Assembly: GCA_958510825.1 (NCBI GenBank)
Contig: OY294045.1
Coordinates: 10,653,916 to 10,717,915, forward strand
Length of the DNA: 64,000 nucleotides
From: Brachypterus glaber
Lineage: Eukaryota; Arthropoda; Insecta; Coleoptera; Kateretidae
Direction of reading: 5' to 3'
A model generated the notes under the pieces. It saw only the letters and a program-made list of their open reading frames with translations, was not told the DNA's origin and did no database searches. A program made the translations under genes and the position numbers. Positions within the stretch are counted from its first letter, which is position 1; every line of letters begins with the position of its first letter. Below are positions 32,464 through 42,981 of this stretch, in pieces.

Positions 32464-33369
32464 AAGGCGCCTTTTCACGGAGCAATTTGTACGTAAGTTT
32501 GGTGCTATACAATTTTGTTGCAAGAATAATTCAGTCACTGCGCTTGCCTTCAGGCAAAATTGATGCTATTTTCGAGCCATCAAATTATTAGAACAAGTTC
32601 TATTTTTCGACTAGTTTGATTCAAGATTTATAGTTATTTTCGTGGTACCAACCTGGAAAAAAGTTACTAAATCGATTTCTTTTCAATAATATACTAGCAA
32701 CTGGACATGTTAATTATTATTATTATTAATAATAGGCCGGTCTGTCTAACTAAGAAGTTTCCTTAAAAAGCAAATGCTAGGTTATGTTTTTGTCAACAAA
32801 TGCAGAGACACGTCAAAATTGTCTGGTTGGCAGCATTGTTTAATTTGCAATATATAGCGTCAAACTTGCGTACAAAATGAATGTGTAATGGAGATTTCTC
32901 CCTTTAGATTAGACAGGGACAAAAGTTCTACCCAAAAAGGATAGGATACATACATACACTCCCACTTCCACCCAACCAAACAAATTCTGCATTTGTTCTT
33001 TGTTGAACAAATACAATATTTACTTGGCCGGGCAAAAAGTGTAACTATATTAAAGAAATTACTGGCGCCATCTAAATTTTAGTAGAATTATCTTATTCTA
33101 CAGATTAACATTAGCTATGTTCGTTCGTGCCGCTCAGTGCTATACTTTCCGGCCAACCAAATAAATAGTGTATTTATTGTATGAAAAACAAATACAGTAT
33201 TTATTTGGTAGGCTGGAAAGTGTAGCACAAATGAGATACAGATAGGGTAGACGTCTTTTGTTTCATAATTCTAGTTATAGAGAGCTCCATTGTCCTCATG
33301 CTATATCTGGCAGCAAACTTGCATAGCACCAAACTTGCGTATATATTGCTCCGTAAAAAGGCGCCTTTA
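32464..33369. mobile_element. 906-bp TIR element with TTA/TTAA flanks
   Basis: The two ends are inverted repeats of about 45 bp with few mismatches (AGGCGCCTTTT, ACGGAGCAAT, AAGTTTGGTGCTAT). TTA is present on both outer sides (TTAA if one base of slippage is allowed), compatible with PIF/Harbinger or piggyBac-type targets. The interior contains repeat Z (32930-33292). No transposase ORF. Confidence 0.75.
32930..33292 (+). repeat. Repeat Z, copy 1
   Basis: It matches 36101-36475 and 36596-36937. Two successive hairpins share the word CAACCAAATAAAT. In this copy the second hairpin has several mismatches. Confidence 0.85.
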
Positions 33370-34009
33370 ATAGTTACTTAATTTTAATCAATCTAATAAT
33401 ACTAGGCAACAAGGTTTCTTGCCCTGATTGCAGTCATATGTTTTTTAACTAATTTTGTGTCGCTGAGACCGCTGATGTCCTCAGCTGATCAGAAAGTTTC
33501 TAATACCTGAGGTTTCTGAGAAAAATAAGACCAAAGTTGTAAAAAATCATTATTTTAGCCCTCTTTTGTTCTAAAATCATGGGAATGGGGTTGTGAGAAA
33601 AATATTGTACATAACTTGTTGGAAAGTAACTTTCCGCAATCGCCGCTGCTAAACATTCGCTTCTGTGAAATAAGTCACTTTCCTCACTCGTTATGTAATA
33701 TACTATTTACTGGTATGCAATAAACTTGTTTAAACTTTATATAATAAATATTCGTTAAAAACGAACCGTGGAAAAAGGCTTATTTAATTATTGTACGTTG
33801 TAAAGTTAAAGCTCTATGGATGTAATTTAGTTTCATTTAGTGCGGGATATAAAAAATTATTCCCCGGCTTGCAGCAATGGGAGTAATAATATAAATCAAT
33901 GTTTGAACAAACTTAATAAATTTTAAATTTTTGTTGTAAAATATTTATTTTTATTTTTTTTACTAGTATACTTTTAAGCGACCTCGGAGAAAAGAAAGTT
34001 TTGTAAATA
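33370..34009. other. Interval without recognised feature
   Basis: AT-rich, no gene or repeat assignment. Confidence 0.4.
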
Positions 34010-34011
34010 TA

Positions 34012-34220
34012 CAGTGCGATTATAAAGTGCCGAACAGTTTGAAAAGAAAATACTCTTCGTTTGAAGCCACGCCTCTGTTAGAGTTGTGCGCGACAAGCCC
34101 ATGTGATTGCTACGTACAACAACTCGGTGGCCAGTAAAACGCACACAGCTTTCTTGCATTTTACTCATCGCTAATGCCAGTATTGCATTAAAAAGTGTTC
34201 GGCACTTTATAATCGCACGG
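34012..34220. mobile_element. Tc1/mariner-like MITE, TA flanks
   Basis: Terminal inverted repeats of about 25 bp (CAGTGCGATTATAAAGTGCC with its partner at 34196-34220, about two mismatches). TA flanks both sides. A 209-bp length and a CAGTG start with TA duplication are typical of mariner-derived MITEs. The 64-codon minus-strand ORF beginning inside could be a transposase remnant but shows no recognised motif. Confidence 0.85.
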
Positions 34221-34222
34221 TA

Positions 34223-34562
34223 TATATAAATTATAAAAAATATATAATTTTAAAAAATAATTTTTTTTTGAAAAACACAATTTTTTTTCTATTTTTTTTT
34301 CATTTTTTTCTTAATTTTCTTTTTGCACAAAAAAAAACAAAAAATTATTTTTTTTTTTAAGATTTTTTTTTCTTAAAAGAAAAAGTTTAACCCCCCATAA
34401 CATTTTTGTTGTTGGAGGGATTACTTTCCAAATTGGTAGAATTGATCCTTATAATAAACTGAATTTTTCCTGAAAAAGTTACGTTAATCGGAATTTTCTT
34501 TCATCTTCTTTCGATTTTTTTTAAACTAACCCACCATACCTTTTTTGTTTTTGGGGGGATTA
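34223..34562. other. Homopolymer-rich repeat block, LINE target
   Basis: A/T homopolymer runs, then the GTTTAACCCCCCATAAC / GATCCTTATAATAAA repeat shared with 29620-30070. It ends in GGGGATTA, the target of the next insertion. Confidence 0.6.
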
Positions 34563-35262
34563 GTAGCAGTAGTAGTAAATTTTTGGATTGGCCAAAGCCG
34601 GACAACTAGGCCATTTCTGGCCCTTTTTGTCACCCCAGGCAATCCCAGCCATTTACTAATTTGAGTCCTCCTTGAACCTGCCTGTCCTTTCAATAAAGGT
34701 CAGGATATTGGCCCAAGAGAGATCTATTAGTTCATCTTGGTTGAGTTTTTGAGTTTCAAAGACTTGCAACCTGGTCCTGTCGTATCTGACACACTCGGCT
34801 AAGTAATGAGAGGATGTTTCATCCTCTCCGCACTCTGGGCATAGCGGACTCTCTAGAATCCGCATTGTTGCCAGGTGCTTCCTTAGCTTGCAGTGGCCCG
34901 TGAGGACCCCTACAAGTTGTCTGAGTGGAGTTCTTCCTTTTTCCAGCAACCAGTCGGTCTTTGATTTGCTTGGGCCAGCCAGGAAGTCCCTAGCTTGCCA
35001 GCAACCGTCGACCTCCCTCCATTGCTCCTTTAGCTTGGTATAAGCACACTAATCGAGAGTGGTCTTTACCTGCTACCTTGTAACACCCAATATAGGTTCC
35101 GCCCCCCTCCTCGTTTCCGGGAATTACACTATGATCCGGTACCATACCAGTTGAACGTTTTTGGTCCTTGCTAGCTCTTCCAAGGCTTCTACACACTCCC
35201 TGACTAGGAGTGACCTAATGCTGGGATTGCACAATGCCTTTAGAGCGGCTTGACCGAGCAGA
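34563..35262 (-). mobile_element. 5'-truncated RNase-H-type LINE with target duplication
   Basis: A 700-bp insertion flanked by the direct repeat GGGGATTA (34555-34562 and 35263-35270). Read on the minus strand it encodes the C-terminal part of a LINE polyprotein and ends with a short 3' UTR and an ACTACTACTGCTACTA tail. The last 65 bp of the 3' UTR also terminate the SINE at 19141-19700. Confidence 0.9.
34656..35200 (-). pseudogene. LINE C-terminal region: RNase H remnant and zinc knuckle
   Basis: The upstream part (about 35196-35100) still shows an RNase-H-like tail around VPDHS and IPGNEE, interrupted by frame breaks. The downstream 97-codon ORF (34949-34656) begins LEKGRTPLRQLVGVLTGHC and holds a Cys-X2-Cys-X7-His-X4-Cys knuckle (CPECGEDETSSHYLAEC). 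This order is usual in I/R1-group LINEs. The copy lacks endonuclease and reverse transcriptase and is not functional. Confidence 0.8.
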
Positions 35263-35270
35263 GGGGATTA

Positions 35271-35734
35271 CTTTTAAAAACAATAGGGAATTTGATTTTT
35301 CCTGAAAATTCTTGAGTTAACAAAAATCCGGACATCGGCCGGATGAACTGACGGACATGAAAAAAAAGATTTTTTTGTCTAGGACGACTTCTGAAAAATT
35401 TTGAAAATTCAAAACTACCGAATATTATTCTAGCGCAGGCGATGTGAATAATATAATAATAAGATTTTTTCTTGTATTTTTATTAAAAAATTAAATGTTT
35501 AACATTATTTGCTGTTTTTATATTGCTGTTCTGTTTAGTAAGTAAATTGATGGACATGAAACTGGTACCTACTTCTAATAAAGCCGTTTAATTTAAATAT
35601 TTATTTGCATATTTAAATTCGTAGTAGCCTAAATAAGTTAATATTGTTGTCTAAAAATAAATCATTCCCTTTAAAAGCAAACAGCATGCTATTTTAATAT
35701 TTCAGAAGTTTGGCATTTATAAGGGGTAAGGGAA
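35271..35734. other. Interval without recognised feature
   Basis: Continuation of the repeat split by the LINE (to about 35420), then AT-rich unassigned sequence. Confidence 0.5.
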
Positions 35735-35826
35735 CGTTAAAGTATTACGTAACGCAAATTTTGATCATTTTGGACCCCCCCTCCCCTGTAACGCTATTTT
35801 CCTACACCATTAACATGGGCGTAACA
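35735..35826 (+). mobile_element. Repeat G, uninterrupted copy
   Basis: Order AACGTTAAAGTATTACG, TTGATCATTTTGGACC, C-run, CATTAACATGGGCGTAA. It provides the pre-insertion state for the SINE-bearing copy at 19129-19796. Confidence 0.8.
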
Positions 35827-36100
35827 CTCCAAAATGGGATTAAAATTAAATGTTGCTCTTAATAATAATCGAATAAAAATAATTTAAGCTTGTTTAAATA
35901 TTTATTTAAGTGGTTCTTTTCTATTTTCTTAAATGGAAGATAATTATAATTATAGCCGGCCAAAAATTTTTAGTAAAAACATTTTTCTTCGGCCTAAGTA
36001 CTTTACTATACCCATCCAGTTGCATCAGTTTAAGGGCGTAGGTGAGGGGGGAGGGTGGTAATGGGGGGTAATTACGCCCCCATAGGTTTATAGGCTTGGG

Positions 36101-36475
36101 CAAAAGTTCTACCCAAAAAGGATAGAAGACATACATACACTCCCACTTCCACCCAACCAAACAAATTCTGTATTTATTCTTTGTTGAACAAATACAATAT
36201 TTACTTGGCCGGGCGAAAAGTGTAACTATATTATTTTTATTAAAGAAATTACTGGCGCCATCTAAATTTTAGTAGAATTATCTTATTCTACAGATTCACA
36301 TTAGCTATGTTCGTTCGTGCCGCTACACTTTCCGGCCAACCAAATAAATACTGTATTTGTTGTATGAAAAACAAATACAGTATTTATTTGGTTGGCTGGA
36401 AAGTGTAGCACAAATAAGATAGAGATAGGGTAGACGTCTTTTGTTTCATAATTCTAGTTGTAGAGAGCTCCATTG
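36101..36475 (+). repeat. Repeat Z, copy 2
   Basis: Same order as copy 1 at 32930. It belongs to a 462-bp tandem duplication with copy 3. Its second hairpin is nearly perfect. Confidence 0.88.
36323..36408. repeat. Near-perfect 38-bp hairpin
   Basis: Arms 36323-36360 and 36371-36408 pair with a single mismatch around a 10-base loop. The next tandem unit repeats it at 36785-36870 with two mismatches. The shape resembles a small-RNA precursor or MITE. Confidence 0.9.
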
Positions 36476-36595
36476 GGCGTCAACTTTGTAGGGACGCCAA
36501 GTATGGTAGAAACGTCAAGAACAAATCTTTTTTTCTTTCGGGTATTTATTGTTTGGGGCGTCAAATTTTGTTAGGGGCGCCAACTTTGGTAAAAA

Positions 36596-36937
36596 CATAC
36601 ACTCCCACTTCCACCCAACCAAACAAATTCTGTATTTATTCTTTGTTGAACAAATACAATATTTACTTGGCCGGGCGGAAAGTGTAACTATATTATTTTT
36701 ATTAAAGAAATTACTGGCGCCATCTAAATTTTAGTAGAATTATCTTATTCTACAGATTCACATTAGCTATGTTCGTTCGTGCCGCTACACTTTCAGGCCA
36801 ACCAAATAAATACTGTATTTGTTGTATGAAAAACAAATACAGTATTTATTTGGTTGGCTGGAAAGTGTAGCACAAATAAGATAGAGATAGGGTAGACGTC
36901 TTTTGTTTCATAATTCTAGTTGTAGAGAGCTCCATTG
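36596..36937 (+). repeat. Repeat Z, copy 3
   Basis: Second unit of the tandem duplication, lacking only the first ~30 bp of copy 2. Confidence 0.88.
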
Positions 36938-37057
36938 GGCGTCAACTTTGTAGGGGCGCCAAGTATGGTAGAAACGTCAAGAACAAATCTTTTTTTCTTT
37001 CGGGTATTTATTGTTTGGGGCGTCAACTTTTTTTAGGGGCGCCAACTTTGGTAAAAA

Positions 37058-37300
37058 CCCTCAAGGACAAAGCGGTTTTCTTGAGGATATTTATTTGGGA
37101 GCCAATTTTTTTTGCAGGGTCGCCAAGTTTGAAGTAGAAATCGTTAGAGACAAAGGAACAAAGCTTTTTTTTTGAGGACATTTTTTTGGGCCCCATATTT
37201 TTTGTAGGGGCGCCAAGTTTTGGTTGAAGCTTTTATTTTTGAGGGTGCCAAATTTAAGGCTTGCTTTAGGGCGCCGAAAGGCCAGCCCTGGGTATAACCT
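37058..37300. repeat. Degenerate GGGGCGCCAAGTTT array
   Basis: The words GGGGCGCCAAG and GAGGACATTT recur at irregular 50-80-bp spacing, continuing from the spacer of the tandem units. Short minus-strand ORFs here follow the repeat and are not genes. Confidence 0.7.
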
Positions 37301-38035
37301 CCCCCCCCCATAGAAGAAAAACATCTACGCCCTTGCATCATTTTCTCTAATTTGACATACTTGACTCATACTAGCGATCTAATGCAAGTCCAAACCGCAT
37401 ACCATGGTATACGACCGAAAATGGGCCCCCTTCATGAAAGTTACTCATCATTTATCTTTCACTTTTATTGTACCAATCCCACTTTAGATAATAAATCAAA
37501 ATTTGAATACGCATATATTAATGTTATTGTGTTTTCCACAACCCGACCTTTTTAACAATAAAGTGAACCGAAATTCATCCAAAATGAAGTTTATAAATTT
37601 TTGCTAAAGTTAATTAATAATAAAATTGTCAGATATAAGTATTTATAATTGTTTGAAAATAAAAATAAACCTTTTTTACTATACACTGTAAAAAATTACG
37701 TACAGAGCGGTCAAAAAGTCCCTCCCCCTCTTAACTTTTGAACGAGTTGTGTTATCGACTTCAAATTTGGAACACGTAAATAACACAGCTAAAACTATCT
37801 TTTTAAATATATTTGATATCTGTAGCTATTAAAATGTGGACAGGGGAAATAAGTTTTTTTTTTAATGGAAAATCGTGTGGGAAGTAATTTTAAAGCTCAT
37901 AAAATTCTATATTTGGCTATATATTTTTTAATTTTTTGCAGGGTTTAAAATTGGGTGTAAAAATTAGAATTTTAGTCGAATTTTATTTGAAAAAATCAAA
38001 CGATTTTTAATGACCGTCTAATTACATTGCCAAAA
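37301..38035. other. Interval with part of the TACAGAGCGGT repeat
   Basis: 37699-37905 matches the left part of the element at 25894. The remainder is unassigned; an ORF at 37352-37555 has no recognised family. Confidence 0.5.
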
Positions 38036-38190
38036 CGTAAAACGTCTCCGACGAAAGGGGGAGGAATCATTCTCTCTCTCTTATTTCCGTCAAGAGCGTT
38101 ATAAGGCGTGCGTGCCTACAAGGGGCCTTCCACTTGCACACACATTTCAAACATATTTCCCGTAGCCACAGATCCGTGCGTCAAACTATA
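38036..38190 (-). repeat. Repeat Y, copy 2 (uninterrupted)
   Basis: Inverted relative to 7801-8253, with the two halves joined at GCCTTATAACGCTC (minus strand). It is the empty site for element X. Confidence 0.8.
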
Positions 38191-40219
38191 CCATAAACCG
38201 ATATTTGATTTTCTGTAAATTTATATAGACCGTAAATGATATGTAATAGGTGTAAATCAAAGTAAATATATGTAATTATACATAATTTTAAATTAATGTT
38301 TTAATTTTGTATAATTTCAAATTATATTCCTTGTTTTGCTTTCCCATTTTGAAAATTTTCAAAATTTCGGAATGCGTATTTTTGCGTTTTATGACGTTTT
38401 ATGTAGATATAAATCAATTTCAAGCAAAAAAACCTTTTCGATTGATCGGTCGGTCGATCGATCTGTCCGGGAAATCTTGTGGGCACGATAACTTAAGAAC
38501 GCTTTAAACTAGAGACTTGAAATTTGGCATACAGATATGTTACCAAAAGTTCTCGCCCGGAATATTTTTGGTAAACATTGGGGTTGTCACAAATTTGGGG
38601 AAAAAAACTTCTTACTTTTTCACCCTGTATACTCTCAAATTGAAATCAGAATAAAAATTTTTACCTTAGCATCGTTACTAAAGAGTCAACTTACGGTTCA
38701 AAGAAAAAATAATAAAAGTCAAATGAGCAGTTCGCTAGGAAATCAACATTGAGACAAATTTCTAGTGGCCTTTAATTTAATTTTGCGGTTGAGTGTTTAT
38801 TAAGATATCTTTACATACATTTTTTACCGTGCGTAATAAAAGCAATAACTTTCTTATAAATTTAGCTCTGCAATATTCTTTTATTTACCAACCACAGCAC
38901 TTTTTTTCTTTTAATATTTACTTTAAAAATTTTGCCTTTTTTAATGCTGTTTGTTGTTTAGGGGAGAAATAAAATGCGTGGTACAGATTTTAAATCGACG
39001 CAGTTTTAACAGAGAATAGGGAGAACAATCTTTTCGTATTAAAATTATACAGTGTGAAATTTTCAAAATTTATTAATTTGACAACTCTGAAAACAACATT
39101 ATTTACAGAAATTCCTTGGGCAGATCGGTTTTTATTTAAGCCGTCATAAGTGACGTCATAATAACTCGATTACCGCTGACTATTTCACAAACAATATATA
39201 GGCCAATCAAAACCTTGCATTTTTAGTTACTTGACCAATCAGATCAAAATGAATCTGATAATTTTTGCACATATGCAATTATCACTTGGTTACTATGGAA
39301 ACAAGAAGCTGACAGTTACTGACATTTTAATTAATGTTATATTTTTGCAAAATGTGTTTTTAATTTGTGATGCTTACCTTTAGTTGATTTATTTTTATTG
39401 ATAAGCAATATAAATTTATATAAGCATTTATGCTTATTTTATTACCAAAACATCCTAGGTACAAACCCTAATTAATTTCAGATAATATATTATATTTTAT
39501 GCACTTTCATATTTGCAGTAAAGAATTACGGAAATCAAAACATCAAATGACTGCGCTGGTACCAGTACAGCGTTGCCAAAGTTTATTAGAAACCGATAGG
39601 AAATTTTTTTTTACGGGTAGAAACACCCGTTATTTTATTTTTTTTTTCAGTTGAGAACTAAACTTTTTAAACAAAAACAGCAATGATCTTTATTTAAATG
39701 CTAAAATATATGATAACAACTATTTTATTGGAATAATTTCAAGCATAAAATATCCCTCGAGCAAAGTTTAGATTTGGCAACATTTGCAAACAAGTGAACA
39801 ACGTGGATTTAAAAAGCGCGGCGAATTTAAGATTTAAATTTTTAATTATAGTTCTAAAGTGATATTGTTGTTTAGTTCTTAAATTTTTAATTTAAATATG
39901 AAACAACATTAAACATTGTAAAATTATATACTTCCTTATTTTGTTTGTGAAATAGTCTTTCAAAATACCATTCGTGCATTTTGAATTATACATATTTTTT
40001 TTACTGTATATAAAAAAATTATCGATAATTCAACATGCACTTATAATATTACTACTGTAACAATTTTCAAAAACAAAACACTGTTGAAACCAGAATCAAA
40101 AATCATATCAAATGAGGGATCTAGCTCCGGCTCAAAATTTAACCTGTTATTTTCAGAGTACATTTTACAATGTTTTGTTAGGCGTGAAATATATCTAAAA
40201 ATATCTCACTAATTTATGA
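38191..40219. other. 2-kb interval without recognised gene
   Basis: It includes a GATCGGTC simple repeat near 38445 and a small hairpin ACGGGT/ACCCGT near 39620. No coding signal. Confidence 0.4.
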
Positions 40220-40954
40220 TATACAGGGTGATCAATAACTGGCATTTCAAAATTTAAGAGGCTATTCTGCATTCAAAAATATCAAAAAAAGTTCCTATAA
40301 AGGTTGTCCGCAAATGAGCCCTAAGTTAGCTACGGCCCTTTAAAATTGCAATAAAAATAAGGTTTTTAATTAGTAACTATCGTACCCTTTAAGATAGAGA
40401 GACGAGCTTTTGCTTGTATACTAGTATTAATAAGGGCAATAAGTTTGTTTAAAGTTAATTTATTTTTTTGAATTTATCCAGAGGCGTCCCTAGACGGAAA
40501 AATGTATTAGGCTTAACACATTTTTGACCAAAACTTTTTTATGTGTACTTTATTGGATTTTTTTTTTTAAATATGAATTCCTTGAGAAAAAATACATAAA
40601 AAATGTCATATAGTGTAACTCTGCAGGACAAACCGTTAAAAAAATGCATTTAAGAGGAACATTTTGTGCTACCAAAAACGTTACTTTTCAAAAGGCTATT
40701 ACTCCTTTAATATTAAATTAAGGTGTTTTGGTGAGGAATACTTTTTTGCACAGTTTTAAATGAAGAATCACCCTGCAGCATTAAAATTTTATTCATGCTT
40801 TTTCTTGTTCTTCATTCAATATGTTATCTTCGAAGGGCCGTAGCTCCCTTCGGGCTCATTTCCGGACCAGCCTTTATAGAAACTTTTTTTCATATTTTTG
40901 GATGTAAAATCACCTCTTAAATTTTGGCATGGCAGTCACTGATCACCCTGTATA
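40220..40954. mobile_element. 735-bp TACAGGGTGATCA MITE, copy 1
   Basis: It starts TATACAGGGTGATCAATAAC and ends with the inverted form TGATCACCCTGTATA. The terminal repeats extend beyond 100 bp, including AAATTTAAGAGG, CCTATAAAGG and AAATGAGCCC. No transposase. The same family occurs at 48416-49114 and as a lone end at 22513. Confidence 0.9.
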
Positions 40955-41288
40955 ACATACTTGATTTTACAAAATAAAATTTCAAACTTTTATTTTGACT
41001 TAAAAGCTTTCAAATTCATTTTTAATAAAAGTTTTATAACGTGTTGAATAAAATCAATAGTGTTATGTTTTATACGTAACAATGTTACACAAAATATATG
41101 AGTCTCGGTGACATTTCATTTCATTACATATCCTATTGATATGGGGCTTGGCTCGTGCACGGAATACTAAGTGTGATCGTGACCAGCTACGAAAAACTGC
41201 CGAAAAGGTGTTCTTTTATTCTGTTTATAAAGCATTGAATTAGATATTATAAAAATATGTACCGTTTTCAGGGGTAATATTGTAAGCT
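40955..41288. other. Interval with a segment repeated at 43283
   Basis: 41104-41175 (GTGACATTTCATT, GGCTCGTGCACGGAATAC) resembles 43283-43350. No gene. Confidence 0.5.
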
Positions 41289-42981
41289 CCCAAGTAACAC
41301 TAATGATCTTAAAAGAGTGTAGAATTTTGTATTTCGGTATAATGAGTAAGGTAAAAATCAGCCAAACGCTTTCGCTTCTGCCTTACGAAGCATTATCAGG
41401 GCGGGCCCTGTCAGGGAACAGACTGTTTACACTTTAATTTTACGAACATTTAAACTGTTAACACGATAAATTTTACAGAACATTTGAACATATAGACATA
41501 TAAAATTGTATAAAGACAGTTACATTTAAAATCATAAGTAGGGTTAAGTTTTTGACAAAAGATGCTCTTATTGGGCTCGACAAGGTCGCTTTAAAACTAT
41601 ACAAACCAAATGGTCTTCAAGACAGCCTTAGGAGCTTATAAAGCAGCTTCTAGTCCAAAAGAGCCCATCCTAAAAGGATATTCAAGACTAAATTTTAAAA
41701 CTATATTAAAACCATCTATATTCTTAAAGATTTTTTCAAGGCAACTTTAATATGTATCAAAACTTGTGTGAAATAGTTAAAACGGCAAGTCTCTATAACG
41801 GCAGAGTGTTAATTTTTAAAGGTAACGCCATATATAAAGCAGATCATAAATAATATTCAAATGCAAACTATTCTGGTAAGGAATTTAACAACGGATGGCA
41901 CTTTTCTGACAATATATAATAAAATACTTCTACATAACTCGAGCGCCATCAATTTAATGTTTTTTTTTAATTATTTTAAAAATATTTAAAAAATATAGTC
42001 AAATTTTATTTTGCTTCTAAACATCTAAATCCTTTTTTTTTTAAATTAAGTTGCAAGTTTGGACACACCATTCTTCAGTTATTTAAGAGGATGTAAGGCG
42101 CATATATTTAAATAATAATGTTTTTTTCTTTGGCTATTGAAAATGTGCATCATGGTGTAGTCTGTATCTTATATAAAACATGGCGCGATCTAGATTAAAA
42201 CTGATTGCAAGTTTATAGAACATTTTAAATCTGACAAGACTTAAAACAGCGTTTTATTTACTACTTTAAGCATAATTACTCTCGCAAACGTCTATTTACA
42301 CTTTATTTTAAGTTGCTTTAATATGTTCAAACTCGTGGCCTTATTGATTTAAAGTGGTCTGGCGCGCGAATGAAATCCTAACCTTACAAATTGTGCCGGT
42401 TTTGTGATTGCGGCATTTAGTTTAGAGAAGATAGCGTTAACTCCGAATGTGAAGGGGTAGAATTAGTTTAAGTAAAGTCGTCAAAAATCCAACAAGCATT
42501 TCTTTTAACCAAATTGACTAAATTAAAACCTTAGAGCTTTAAAATATTCCTAATGTACTCTTTAAAACGTAAAAATTATTTTTTTAGATTTCATGTAGAA
42601 TTTTATTGAGCATATAGGCTTAAGATAAAATAGTTTTCTTAGTCTTAGTCTTACATCAAGGGTACTCCATACAACTACGTTAAAACTATTTGTTTTTTAA
42701 ACCAACTTGTTATTTAATCCTTTAAAATAGCAAATTAGTTTTACAATAGCCAATGTCAAGAATATTATAAAACCAGTATAAGATCAATAGGGCATTAAGA
42801 GCAAATAGTTTTTTTTATTTAAATTAAAGTGTACATTAAATTCTTTGTATAAGAATAAGTGGTCTTTAAGAACTTTTAGTTTATCTTAAGGTAACTTTAA
42901 GACCAATATCGTTTTATTGAACATATTAAAGCACTTTTAAACCTTAAATAAATCCAAAGTATCTTACAATTGTTACTTGGA
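41289..42981. mobile_element. Possible 1.7-kb element with CTCCCAAGTAACA ends
   Basis: The left end CTCCCAAGTAACACTAA and the right end TTGTTACTTGGAG are short inverted repeats. A similar CCCAAGTAACA end is at 3566. The interior has no long ORF. The assignment rests only on short ends, so it is tentative. Confidence 0.35.

Larger units (their letters stand above)
36134..37057 (+). repeat. 462-bp tandem duplication
   Basis: CATACACTCCCACTTCC starts at 36134 and again at 36596. Each unit holds repeat Z plus a spacer with GGGCGTCAACTTTGTAGG and CGCCAACTTTGGTAAAAAC. The units are almost identical, so the duplication is young. Confidence 0.9.

Noticed and set aside
34223..34380. Promoter-like AT tract
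   Set aside because: Homopolymer-rich repeat DNA, also found elsewhere in the window; nothing links it to transcription.
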